64,000 bases of DNA from Trichobilharzia regenti. Taxonomy: Eukaryota; Platyhelminthes; Trematoda; Strigeidida; Schistosomatidae. The notes beneath the pieces were generated by a model. The model saw nothing but the letters and a program-made list of their open reading frames with translations. It was not told the DNA's origin and did not search any database. How positions within the stretch are numbered: position 1 is the first letter of the stretch; the number at the start of each line of letters is the position of its first letter. The stretch is taken from positions 86,026,721-86,090,720 of the forward strand of contig OX235263.1 in NCBI GenBank assembly GCA_944472135.2. The letters are read 5' to 3'. This document shows positions 32,510 through 43,390 of this stretch, one piece after another. A program made the position numbers and the translations under genes.

Positions 32510-33960
32510 AGCAAGAACAACAGCTGGTGGTTTGTCCAGAATAATATGGTACCATCACTGTTTATTTCGTTGGCTTCTCATCAGCCACTGCTTACAGCCT
32601 AAATAAATTATGAGGTTTAAGTACAGAAACGTTTTAACATACTTGCAAATTTTACATGTTGTCAGTTGACAGAAAGTTCCACAATTAGTAGTCAGTGCTC
32701 AGAATATTGCGCTTATATGGTTTTTACAAAGACAGTTCAAGTTTAAACAAAACAAAAGAATAAATGTATGCATATAATGGTAAAGGAGTTGCGTATTAAA
32801 GATGAGATGTGCGTTAGATGCAGAGTGACTAAGAAATTAGGTAACAATGTACTGAGTTCAACGCAAATCATAGAAACGAGACACGCAAGATTACAAATTA
32901 TAAAAGGGGGTGAGGTTAAAGACAAAGATTACGTAATCAGATGACAGAAAAGAGACATCCAGCTACCAAGGCAAGGAAAGACTAGTAACTGCTTCTTTCT
33001 GAACGCATAAATCTGCTTTCAAGCGTTTGACAGAAGTTGCTTCGGCAAACTTGAAGAGAATCAGGCTGCTTTGCCTATTGATAATTTTAAAGGATTTCGC
33101 GATTTCCATCTCATAACCCGTATTGAGGAGATGTCTGGTAATAGCATTACCATAAGAGCTTGTTCCCTTGAGACGTAGGCTTTTCGGCACACGTTCAGAA
33201 AATTGGAGGTGTGCCCTTCTTTCTATTTTCCCAATGTAACTGCCCCCGCAGATACAAGTAAATTTGTATACACAGTTGGAGTTAACATGAGAAGGGTACC
33301 TATCAACTTTTGACTGCACCAAAGTGCATGTTGGTCGATGGACGGGAACCAACTTAGCTGCAGGACAGGCTCTGGCTAGTGACGTTCTCAGTCTTCTGTT
33401 GACCATTTCTGCAATGTCTTCACTTTTAAAATCTAGTTGAATGAAGACAGGCTTCTTTTTTCAAATGTGATTTGTTTGGTATTTGAGCCTTCACATCTTC
33501 CATGTTTGTTAATGAATCTTTGAGGATAGCCGTTTTTTTCAGCACCCTTTTGAGATTCTTAAATTATTCTTTTCTAGTTTCTCCGCAGACCATATTCTCC
33601 TCGCTCTATAGTACAGAGTCTTGACTAGTGCTCGTTTATGGCTATTTGGACAAAAACTATTAAAATGTAAGTATTGTTCATTCCATGTGGGCTTTCGGTA
33701 AATTGACCTCTGCAGATTATCATCTTCTAGGCGTTGCATGACGACGTCAAAGAAATGTAACTTTCTATCATTTTCATGTTCGATAGTAGATACAATATTT
33801 GTATGTGCGTTGTTGAATAGTTTGAGTAGGTATGAGGCATAACTTTCGTTATTGCATGCTACAAATATGTCATTGACATATCGACAGTAGGAAGTTGTTT
33901 GATGAATTGCATGCTTCTTCAACAATTTATTTAAGTTTTCATCATCAATTTATACACTTT
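32510..33960 (-). pseudogene. Penelope-like element: RT C-terminal half, endonuclease, 3' flank
   Basis: Minus frame 33925-33539 has CRYVNDIFVACNN (motif C, YVDD changed to YVND), HENDRKLHFFDVVM and RKPTWNEQYLHFNSFCPNSH (thumb). Frame 33406-32963 has the linker, then CVYKFTCICGGSYIGKIERR, followed by HLLNTGYEMEIA and FAEATSVKRLKADLC. The catalytic aspartate and frame are lost. The 3' flank runs to about 32,510 and includes a hammerhead-like motif. The related copy at 34150-34910 lies just upstream in the same orientation. Confidence 0.88.
32535..32592 (-). ncRNA. Hammerhead-like motif in PLE 3' flank
   Basis: Minus strand: CTGATGA, nine bases, CGAAA, ATAA...TTAT arms enclosing the palindrome ATGGTACCAT, then T and CTGG. 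The core is complete, but stem II has essentially one pair and stem I only about three including wobbles, so this is a weak call based on core, order and position. Confidence 0.4.
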
Positions 33961-34149
33961 CAAAATAGAAAAGAGGGAGGAGGGTTAGGACAGAAAACAG
34001 AAGAAGAAATTAACAAACAGTGTTAGCTTGTAGGCTCACATAGCTACTCAAAAAAACAAAAGCGGTTATAGTTTATAAGGTCGAGATTTGTTCAGTGAGC
34101 TGAGATCACTGAATTAGACGACTAATTAATGTAATCAAAATCAAAATTC
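33961..34149. other. Spacer between two PLE fragments
   Basis: No recognisable element piece. Confidence 0.4.
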
Positions 34150-34910
34150 AGTTACTAAAGTAGTGAAAGGTTAATCCCACTCTCTTTCTCCATGCATAAG
34201 TCTGGTTGGTTTGAATCGTTCGATTGCGATCACTTCTGCAAATCATAGTAAATTTCTTGTCTTTTGTCTATTTAATGTTTTTAAGGACTTAGAAATCTCT
34301 ACGAAGTATCCAGTATCAATAAGCACATGTTTCTTGGAATATGTTCAGTAAACCGGATAGAAGCCCTTCTTTCCGTCCTTCTAATGTACTTGCTCCCGAA
34401 AGTGTACGTAAATTCATAAATGCATTTGGAGGTAACATCAGTAGGTTATTTATCTAGTTTTGATCGACTTATAGAAGAAATAGTGCTATATAATGTTACG
34501 AGTTTAGCTGCAGGGAAGCTTCTTTTTATTGTACCTTTCATTCTTTTGTCAATCTTTTGTGACACTGCATCTCCTTTGAATGGAAGACAAATAAACCCTT
34601 TCTTCTTTTCTATAGTTGGGTGTTTTTCTTTATTTTCTTTTTCTCTGTCACACATTTGTATAAATCCCTTTGGGTATCCATTTTCTCTTAGGCATTTCTC
34701 AACGAAACCTAATTCTTCCTCCAACTTATTCGGTGAACATAGCTTCCTAGCTCTGTCGTACAGTGTCCTTACAAATCCCCACTTATAGCCTATAGGCCAC
34801 TGTATTTGAATTCGGTAAGTATATGATTGACGTAAACTACTGGCTTTGCCTGTCAGTACCACGTCTATCTGAAGACAGAATTTTCAACTAGGCTAAAATG
34901 GAGAACTATT
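34150..34910 (-). pseudogene. Penelope-like element: RT thumb, linker and decayed endonuclease
   Basis: Minus frame 34862-34446 (138 codons) reads GYKWGFVRTLYDRARKLCS, NGYPKGFIQMC, KGFICLPFKGDAVSQ and RSFPAAKLVTLYST, the thumb and linker region as in the 32510-33960 copy. Its continuation to about 34,150 (plus-strand TGTACTTGCTCCCGAAAGTG and neighbours) corresponds to the GIY-YIG segment but is frame-shifted. The palm is missing. Confidence 0.78.
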
Positions 34911-35208
34911 GATACACATTAAAAGAAGTCGTATGAATTCTGAAACTTACCTGTTGAGGTAACTATTATTGCTTTGAATATCTATTGTTCTGAGAAAAAT
35001 GTACATTGGCGGATAAAAAGGTTTCTCCTAAACATCACTCTATACATTTTTCAGAAACATCAAAATTTTAGCAGTTTTACATGACAAATTGAAACGAATC
35101 TTTCCTAATGTCTGTCAGTACAAGTTAAAGTGAGATACCTTTACTGTATGAATTTTCAGCCTTTCTACCTAATGCAGACAACTTACTCCAGGAAAGAAAC
35201 TTCAGCTG
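34911..35208. other. No feature recognised
   Basis: Unassigned AT-rich DNA. Confidence 0.4.
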
Positions 35209-35630
35209 GCCAATACTTGAAGTGGATGGAGGATTTCATGATGAACTGACATCAGATGTAGAGCCACTGGAAGGCCCGGGAGTAATGGACAGGCAGTCAC
35301 CTGGGATTCTAGTGGGAAGCCGTGACCAGTAAAGTACATCAGGTTGAAGATGAGGCAAAATGGTCACGCTATGTCGTGAATTGGCAGAAGTTAGAATTCA
35401 TAGGCCGTTGGATAGGGTCCCAGTGGCTCAGTGGTCTATGAGGTCGCCTTGTAACCAGCAGGTCCTGAGTTCGGACCCTGGCGGGTGCGTACTGATGAAG
35501 AGTCTCAAACTGGGAAGAAACAGCTGTCTAGTACTCCCACGTTTTCCAGTGGTTCTGTAACTGATGTAAGCTCATGATGAAATCCTCCAACCAATGAAAC
35601 GAAATCTCTACAAAACCAATAATTGAAAAT
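35209..35630. repeat. Head-to-head hammerhead SINE pair
   Basis: The minus arm 35209-35296 holds only the tail. The plus arm 35297-35630 is nearly full length: head TTCTAGTGGGAAGCCGTGACC, A-box TGGCTCAGTGGTCTATGAG, B-box GAGTTCGGACCCTGG, ribozyme and tail. The ribozyme reads GATGAAGAGTCTC...GGGAAGAAAC and is mutated at its first core base and stem II. Confidence 0.82.
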
Positions 35631-35849
35631 GCTTGAATTATCACAGTTCCTGCCTGATCGACTATAAACACAGAATGATGAAAACGCTCTTCAGCAGAGC
35701 TATGGCGTTTTGTTCAAAAGATAAGATCGAAGACGAACGCGGAATCATTGAAAAGAACCTTGTCTAAAATGGACGCCCTCGGAATTTCATTTCAAAATAA
35801 TGCGAAGGAAAATCCACCTGACCCGAAACCTGAAATGAGTTAGGTCTCA

Positions 35850-36080
35850 GGGATTTGATCACTTCCCAGTCTGATGATCACGGTTACAGGTTCACTGGAA
35901 ACCAATGTATGCTGCATGGCTGTTTAGTCATATTTTGGTATTCTTCATTAGCAGATACCCATCATCTACAGGTCTGATTCCTGGTGGGTTCACTGTGGTA
36001 CATTGCTGATCAATCAGAAATCAGGATGAGACAGCTAACCTTCCAGTGAGTTCCACTTGATCATTAATCACTCTCTAATC
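35850..36080 (+). repeat. Strongly decayed SINE copy
   Basis: B-box remnant GTCTGATTCCTGGTGGG (35,973-35,989), then CATTGCTGATCAATCAGAAATCAGGATGAGACAGC. Order as in the SINE, core lost. Confidence 0.45.
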
Positions 36081-36289
36081 GTCGTTGATTTTCCTACGAA
36101 ATCTACCCTAAAATTGATCGAAGTCCTGACATATAAAAGGACATTCAAACGAAAATACTAATTAATAAGAAAATTCATGGTGAAAACATTTAGTTAAAAG
36201 GAATGAAAAAGAAAATCTGATTTTTCGAGTAATTCAATCTATTCGAAGATAACTTACTAACTATCCCTTTTTCAAAGTCAGTTTTGATT

Positions 36290-36490
36290 CTCCCGTTGAT
36301 TAATTGGACCACAGTGTTCGGATTCGTGGCCCAAGTGACCTAGTTGATAGCACTTTGGAGTGTGAAATGGAGGATTGAGTCTCACTGGCTCCACCATCAC
36401 TAAATGAGAATGTAGGTATACCTAGTTGATGAGTCTCGGAGTGAAGGAGAGGCGCATTATGGATTCCTCCACTAGTCACCATCCATCTAC
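36290..36490 (+). repeat. SM-alpha-like tRNA/hammerhead repeat, degenerate
   Basis: A tRNA-like region (AGTGACCTAGTTGATAGCACTTTGG, B-box-like GGATTGAGTCTC) is followed by TTGATGAGTCTCGGAGTG, GGCGCATTATGGATTCCTCCACT (36,425-36,475). The GATGAGTC...GGCG...TGGATTCC..CACT order resembles the SM-alpha hammerhead repeat of schistosomes as I remember it. Core bases are mutated. Assignment rests on recollection of the family layout. Confidence 0.45.
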
Positions 36491-36879
36491 TTATAAACAT
36501 GTCAGACTAATCAGAGTCTGATTGTAGTTGGAGAGATGAGGCCAGTATTCATAAGAAATAGTCGTATTTTAAACGCAAAGAATGTCCCTAATTTCCTAAC
36601 CACACGTAATTAGCAGGGTACAAACTTCTGTTCAGTTACATCTATATCATTACTTCATATTTTATGAAAAATTCAATTTATTGACCCGAACAAAAGTCAG
36701 AGGTAACAAGCACTGATAACTAACAACTATGCAAGAGTATTTTCCACTATTTATTAAGGCATCTACACGATTTTGTGCAGAATATATAATAATTTAGTTC
36801 ATTAGCATATACTACTACTTGTCCTACATAGTAGACAAACAAGTATAACAAAAATTAAAGTTCTAAATGTTCACTGATT
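36491..36879. other. No feature recognised
   Basis: Unassigned AT-rich DNA. Confidence 0.4.
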
Positions 36880-37130
36880 GTTATCAGTTAGAAAGCCATT
36901 GAAAACTGGGGAGTAGTGAACAACTGTTTCTTCCTTGTTTCGAACTAACTATCCAGAAGTATGTATCTGTGATTCTATCATCACACATTGAACATGCGCC
37001 CTTCAGATTTTGAGGTAAGTTGGCTGAACATTCAGCCACTGAAAGGAAATCCAATGGATGACCCATCAATCCTGACTTCTGTCAGCGTTCAGTAGGGATT
37101 TTCCCAGATGATCTAATAGACGACACTGGT
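36880..37130 (-). repeat. Strongly decayed SINE copy, minus strand
   Basis: Tail (TTATCAGTTAGAAAGCCATTGAAAACTGGGGAGTAG), ribozyme remnant and A-box side (CATTCAGCCACTGAAAGG) are in the correct order; the core is lost. Confidence 0.5.
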
Positions 37131-37329
37131 CACAACTTTCCTCTCTTTCATCTTGACAATTTTTGATTTTTCTGGTTAATTTCAATCTTTGTCCCTTGCT
37201 TCATATATGAATTTGAAAACAAAGCAAAAACAAATGTTTGTGCAGAGTAATTATATAGACTCATCATTTATTCTGATGGAATCTCTTCAGCTGCTCACAA
37301 CCTTAAATGTGATCATGTAGATGTACACA

Positions 37330-37700
37330 GAATTTTGTCAAAACTGAAATATACGAAAAAGGAGGAAACAGCGAAGAAAATTTCTGCTTTTCGACGGTTC
37401 ATTTTCATGAGCTGTACAACCGTAATTATATTTAACAAAGAAATGTTCAGACCAATCAAATACTTTTAAACTTTGTCCTTGAAAAATTGTATTACATAAT
37501 GTAAGGTGTAAGAAGGGATGACTAATTGTAAGTTAGAAAAGATACAGAAGTTTGCATGATGTAATAAGTGTGAGATAATGACTAATCAATAAGCTCGTGT
37601 AGAATGGACGGGAGCTAGTGGAAAGGCGATAAAATGTTCTTGAATAAAATCTGTATGAAGAAGCAATGTTATCAATGATCGGTAATAAAGTGGTATTTTC
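37330..37700 (-). mobile_element. Penelope-like element 3' flank fragment
   Basis: Homologous in the same orientation to 3640-3960 (shared CGAAGAAAAT, TTCGACG.TTCATTTTCATG, TAATAAGTGTGAGA.AATGAC blocks), which at 3630-4440 lies beside a PLE endonuclease remnant. No coding part is left. Confidence 0.55.
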
Positions 37701-38262
37701 TATAGTTTGTTTTGTAATGGTTAGTTATGTTTTTACGAGTTGATCATGGATTGATATCAGTTAGAGGACCATTGAAAACCAGGGAGTACTGGACAGCTGC
37801 TGTTTCATCCTAGTTTGGGAATAATCGGCACTGCGTACCCACCACAAGGGTTCTAACCTAGGAAATTCCGGTTACAAGGCAAGCTGGCTCGTATGACATT
37901 CAGCCACTGGGACCCGATTCAATGGCTCATGAATTCTAACTTCTACCGATTCATGATTTTAAAGCGACCCCAACCATTGTCGCTGGTGGGACATCCATCC
38001 ACACACGTGGCATCTGACTGGATCCCACTGGTCATGACTTCTCACTAGAACTCCAGGAAACTCCGTCCTGTAGCAAATCACTAGCGAGCATCAGACTGAC
38101 TTTCTGTAGTTTGGTTTTTAAGGGCTACTTATGTTTTTACGAGTTGATCACAAGCTTGCCTTGTAACCGGAAGGTCCTGGGTTAGAATCCCAGTGGGTGC
38201 GTACTGCCGATGATTCCCAAACTAGGATGAAACAACGGCTGTCCAGTACTCCCTGGTTTTCC
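37697..38262. repeat. Head-to-head SINE pair with a 49-bp direct duplication
   Basis: Minus SINE 37743-38090 (near full length). A block beginning TTCTGTAGTTTGG and ending TTTTTACGAGTTGATCA (38102-38150) repeats 37697-37746. It is followed by a plus SINE from CTTGCCTTGTAACCGG through B-box and ribozyme to 38,262. The plus ribozyme has CCGATGA and GATGAAAC; the minus one has CTGCCGATTATT, both damaged. Confidence 0.8.
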
Positions 38263-38570
38263 CACCGAGGCTCAAACCGAGTGCCCATGGTTTCAAACGC
38301 CAAAGCACTATCCACTAGACCACTTGTGTGACGAGAACCACCTCTTGTGCAACAGGTCATATTGATTTAATTGAATTTTAGATTTCCCCGTCAATTGACT
38401 GGACCGAAGTGCTCGTCTCAGGTTGATCTGTCGGCTTCTTGTGTAGATATTTCTACAATATCTGGCCATGCAGTTATAAGTTGATTGTTTGATGTTGACT
38501 GGCAGTGGAATCCGGGATGCGCATTTGGGTCTCGTCATCCGAATTCTCCAAATGCATCTGGTGTCCACGA
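38255..38570 (-). repeat. tRNA-like plus SM-alpha-like repeat, minus strand
   Basis: On the minus strand: GGATGACGAGACCCAAATGCGCATC, then GGATTCCACTGCCAG (38,550-38,500), unique body, and at the end a tRNA-like part (GTGGTCTAGTGGATAGTGC; B-box-like GGTTTGAGCCTCGGTGG, 38,256-38,345). The first part looks like the SM-alpha hammerhead with stem II deleted. The block CCCGTCAATTGACTGGACC (38,388-38,406) recurs as CCCGTTGATTAATTGGACC beside the 36,290 repeat, linking the two. Confidence 0.45.
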
Positions 38571-38634
38571 CTTTTGATGTAAATTATTATGGAGGGAGTG
38601 ACTATAAATCTTCTACTGAAACCATACCACAAAA

Positions 38635-38930
38635 ATGGGAAATCGAGTGGTGAATATATTAGACATTGAAGATCATTCAGTTCACAACAGACTCCTGGAT
38701 CAAGTGAAAATAAATGAAGTAGATCGTTCCGATTCTTATTCTAATGATCCCGCTACCAGCCCTGATTTAGTAGATAATTCAGAAATAAGTCCAGATGATA
38801 CTGATGCAAATAATTTCACAGAATCAATCAGAAGATCACAGTGACTTGCAAGCAAACCGAGACCTCATTATAAATACTCAAGGAGACACTCGGCATGTGG
38901 TAGATGTGGTGAGTGACAATTTCCATCACT
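38635..38930 (+). other. Unassigned acidic ORF, possible host exon
   Basis: The frame 38635-38844 (69 codons) starts MGNRVVNILDIEDHSV, a possible N-myristoylation start, and is rich in Asp, Ser and Asn. A second frame continues with SEDHSDLQANRDLIINTQGD up to GATGTG|GTGAGT near 38,910, which resembles a splice donor. It matches no element family in the window and no domain I know. One base shift would join the two frames. It is the only candidate for non-transposon coding sequence. Confidence 0.3.
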
Positions 38931-40293
38931 GTACTGTTCAAAAACTTATTGTTGTTTGCTAGAATCTATTTTATGAATCACAAATAATTCCACCAAATAT
39001 AAGTTCCTAAATACATCCGTCTCTGTGTTGTTGGTTGATTTCTTATAATTCGGTCATTGTATAATACTACTATTACAAATAATTATAACAGGCAATCATG
39101 TACAACCCCACTGCAACTACAGGAACGTAGGTTGTGGCATAAGTCTTAACCGTCTTTCTAGTTCTAAACAGAATTCCTAACCAATAAATCGCATCTATAT
39201 GTAGACATGAGCAACAAAATGACAACCAACGACATCTGCAACAAAATCTCAGATTAGCCTATCAACATGGAATTAGACGATCACCAAAACTTCAATGACT
39301 TACCAAATTATTTTGTTGGCTCTTAATTACGGACTTCGTACATAAAGGGCACAGGATTGTGATCCACATAAACTAATATATCAGCAATATGATCAGAATA
39401 ATGGTAAGATATTATTGAAGGGAGCATTTAGTCAGTTCGCTGAATTGGATGGATCGATAGGCATCCGCCTGCTGTAAGGCATTGAGATTTATGTTAGACC
39501 CCAACTGCATCGTGACAAAATATTCATCAGTGGCTGAATGTTGATGACTAGCACGCAACCTTCTACAAAGACCATCCATCGAAACAAAGCCCTTTACTGA
39601 GGTTATCATAAAGCTCACAGAGAACTAGTATTTGTTACTAACAAGAGCATTCACTAAACACCTTTATGGCATTTTTCTAATGGTGTCAATGTTCCTATAC
39701 ATTTAGTGGTAAATTAGTAGCTAATCTAAAACCAAACTAAGTTGGATATTCAGCTGCCGTTCGCCTTTGAGCCCATTTAGGAGGATACTAATGATGATTG
39801 TGCAGTACGCACTTTTCGATTAGTGCGCTACGTTTGCTTAGTTACATGAAACTCTCATTTCTCTGGTGTCTCCGACCAGGAAGTAGTGGAATTTATTGCA
39901 ATTATTTTACCTTCGAATACTGAATCTGTGGATACAATCTTGTTGACCAATAATGCCGTAACTAACTGTTTGGCATTCTGTGACTGTTTAACAATATCTA
40001 ATATCTATAGGTGTATATACTGTTGGATTTACACACATAAGTTGACCCAAGTCAGTGAGTCTATGGTTTTTATATCATTTTTGTTTACTGTATTTGAAAG
40101 TGATACTATTCCTACGGTTTTGTTGCTGTTGTCACTGCTCTTCCTATGGTGAATTATTTTCCTTCTGCTGTTGTTGTTATAATTGCTTCATTTCTTGTTT
40201 TCCTGATTCTACCGGGGCAACTCACAAAGTCGCTCCTCTGTAAACTATATATTCATGTAACAACCAACTTCTCAGGCGTGAGGTTAATGTAGC
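38931..40293. other. No feature recognised
   Basis: Left flank of the LTR array. The plus frame 39886-40152 (88 codons) is hydrophobic with no recognised domain. CAACTATA-type repeats are absent. Confidence 0.45.
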
Positions 40294-40657
40294 TGTCAAT
40301 GTAGTTGAAGATTGAACGATCAATTCATGGTTGTTTGCTCAAACCTAACTCCATAGTTTTCGCGGGTGTCATCAATCCATAAGTCATGGTCTCATCGTTC
40401 GCTGTTCAGACGAAGATAAAAAACTATCAGAAGTATTACCGTGATTCATTGTTATAACATCTATTCCTAGACCTTGAGTGTAATAACCTTATTTTTGGTT
40501 ACATGTTGGCGTGAGAGTAAAGGATTCTTGAGTCGCCAATCAGTGTTCTGGTTTTCGCGTCGGTTATTACAAATTGTTTCTGAAAGTCTTCGAGGGACAG
40601 CGTGAGGTCCAGCATAGTAAGAGCTGGACATTGACAGTTTATGAGAGCTGGCTGACA
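40294..40657 (+). repeat. 5' LTR of element A
   Basis: It starts TGTCAATGTAGTTGAAG and ends GGCTGACA, 364 bp. It aligns over its length with the B LTRs (358 bp) but is clearly diverged (for example CATAGTTTTCGCGGGTGTC versus CCAATTTTCGCGGAGGCATC). The partner 3' LTR (60215-60405) is truncated, so no target duplication can be checked. Confidence 0.85.
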
Positions 40658-40762
40658 GTTTCCGATAGTTTTGGATAGTTTCTGTTCGTCTTTCCTGGTG
40701 CCTGCAAGTCTTCTTTGGACAAGTATTATCTGGAACTTTCCTTGAGTTTTTGATCAAGTTCA

Positions 40763-42728
40763 ATGATGCCTGGGTCAAAGATGGGGCAGAGCGTCTTGGA
40801 AGCAGGCAGAAAAGTAAGTAATGATGAGTTGCTTCATAATTATAATGATATGTATGATGCACAGCATGATGAGTCTGTTGTTCATGTTTTGCAGTCTAGG
40901 GATAATAGGCCTAAATTTGATCCTCGGTGTTTCGATGGAAACCCAGCTGACTATTCGCAGTTTGTAAAGGAGTTCGAAGTCATGTTAAGTGGGTTTGCAA
41001 AAATGACGAAATGAAGTTCATGTGTTTGTTGAGGTACTGCACTGGTGTTGCTTCAAGAGCCATACAGTGGTGCAGGCTTATGTCCCAAAACGAAGAATAC
41101 TCTGAGCCTATGAGTATCTTGCATCAAATATTTCGAAGACCCTCGATGATTGTAGGGAATGCATTCAAGGCTGTTAAGACAATGGTAGTCAATTACAAGA
41201 TGACTCCAAGGCATTCTCTGAGTTTCTGGATAATCCGTTGACTTACAAGAACGCATTGATTTCGATGAATTGCATGAGTGACCTCAACTCCACCTCAGTC
41301 CTAGAGGTAATTGCGAGACGCCTACCTACTCGACTGCAAAAGAAGTGGGTGAAGATAAGCTCCCGTATGGAGGAAGAGGATATCGATCCAAAATTTGATG
41401 ATATCCTGAAACTATTAAAAGATAGTGTCAATCAATCGATGAGCAAGTTTGCCAGTATATTGAATCTCACCCCTAGAATACAGAAGTCTGAGAGCAAAAC
41501 ACAATCATTTATGACGAAAGGGTCTCACAGAAATGGATGTCGGGAAAACTCCATGGTGTCTAGCACTAGATATTAACTTAGTAAGTGCAGCAGCTTTCAT
41601 AGGACATCCCTAACAGATAGATCACAAGTTGCGAGACAAACACGGTTGTGTTTTACACGTTTGCAAGAAGTGCATACAAAAGCGAACTGTGAAGAAGTGA
41701 CCAAGTTTAGTAGTAAGCTAAATGTGAAATCAGTGTCATCAAGTTCTGACTACGAATTGTGTGACCATAATGGTGCGGTGAAGAAGCCTGTAGTTGCAGC
41801 TGGTGAGCCATTGTTGAATAGAGTGTCACAGACGATACCGCAGTTTGTGCAGAGGAAGAGAGCTACAGTTTCAGAGTCCAGTTCTGATTCCACAAGTTTA
41901 CGAGGTATTACTAGTCAGAGTAAAGGTATAAAGCCCTGAAGGATTTGTGAGGAAGAACCCAAGTCGTATACTGCTGTTATTAAAGAGTTTGCAAATGATG
42001 AAATCGACCAAATAGACGACGGTAAAGTGAATATTTGTGATAATGATCATGATAAGGCACTTTTGTTCTTGGTTGATCACGATGAGCTGAGCGGAATGCC
42101 TACTACTACTACTACTACTACTGAGTTGAATAAAAGTTCTGTAAAACTTGAGCGTGAAGTAGAATTAAGAGCAGATGCGGTGGTAGAAGGTATGGATACT
42201 CATGAGACCGTCAGTGTAAATTATCAGTGTGTAGCCCACCTATCAACAGATGATGATGCTAAACTGGATCTAATAACAAAAGACAGCAGTTGTTGTAATC
42301 TTGCAGTTACACAAACTTCTTAAAGCCGAACAACAACAGCTCCTGATGCACCACTAAGTTCATCAACTGGTATCAATCAGTCGTCTTTGGTGTTGTCATC
42401 TACATTGAAGGTGACGTCCATGAAGTCACGTATCTAATGCTATGACTAAGCTAGTGTCGATCCGTTTGAGAGGACGAAAGTCAATGGTCAGTTTAGTGAG
42501 GATAAGCCAACTGTGCACGAGATGGTAATAGTTAAACTGGCTTGCACGGATAAAGGTCTTTGAAGTTTCAACTTACTATTTGAATGTTATTATCTTTGGT
42601 GTAAATTGCTACGTGCCTGCGCTTGGACGGTCAGATACGTCGTGTGCTTGTTAGTCATTTACAGAGTTGAGGATATAGATGACAGAAAGAGGTCAGCAAA
42701 TAAACTCTGCGATGGTTTTCCAACATAG
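40763..42728 (+). pseudogene. gag: gag-like ORF of element A, decayed
   Basis: It begins MPGSKMGQSVLEAGRKVS and continues DNRPKFDPRCFDGNPADYSQF; the core of the BEL/Pao gag domain (DUF1759 type) is recognisable. A deletion/frameshift near 41,011 splits it into 40763-41014 and 41011-41576. From 41,265 on the sequence is the same as in the array units. In the 3' half the frame is interrupted by in-frame stops (after SSTRY, KGIKP, TQTS, and three later ones) but no further frameshift, ending at RKRSANKLCDGFPT. Compared with intact B it shows decay mostly by substitution. Confidence 0.85.
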
Positions 42729-43390
42729 GGCGTCAACCTGAGAAGAGTTACAGGCGTACTGTTGTAAGTCCTACGATTCTTCAAGGATAGTACTTTGAAG
42801 CGCAGTCCACCGTACTTGGTGTGTCATTTTCTACTTATGTTCATGTTACGTATACTGAAGTGGCATCATCTCTCATCTGTCTGTTGGTGAATTTTGTTTG
42901 TGTCCGGAAGTCTTCCACTTGTATCATCAACCTGGGAAGGAATGCAGGCGTACTGCTGTAAGTCCTACAGTTCATCAACGGTAGTTCGTCGAGCCAGAAT
43001 CCACAACATTTGAAGTATTGATTGTACATATATTTGTGTTAAGTAATTGAGTGGGTTCCAACTAATCTAATTGGTGGTTAGTCTTGTTTGTGTCCGGATA
43101 TTCTTCAAACTACAATCGTCAACCTGAGAAAAGTTGCAGGCGTACTGGTGTAAGTCCTGCAATTCTTCAAAAGGATTACATCAAGACATGATCTACGGAG
43201 TAACTGGTACTGTTTGTATACATGTGTGGTGTGTCATATCAATTGGTGTTTTTTGAATTCACTGTGTTTACTTGTTGTTTTTGTATCTTGGTGTTATGCA
43301 TAATTTTGTTAACATTTTCGTCGTGCTTACTTCTGAAGTTGTTTCTAGTCTTCTACATCCTTGAATGAATTGATTGATGTTAAAGACAGC
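42729..43390 (+). other. 3' noncoding part of A with three ~193-bp repeats
   Basis: Three copies of GTCAACCTG.GAA...GCAGGCGTACTG.TGTAAGTCCT (AGGCGTACT starting at 42752, 42946, 43138) are spaced 194 and 192 bp. Each lies in a longer repeat that also holds TTTGTGTCCGGA. The third forms a hairpin TTGCAGG/CCTGCAA. The block ends at ACAGC (43386-43390), the left copy of the B target duplication. The same block recurs in every array unit. Confidence 0.8.

Noticed and set aside
42760..42770. GTAAGT motifs in the 193-bp repeats as real splice donors
   Set aside because: No matching acceptor arrangement or coding continuation was found; kept only as an alternative explanation.
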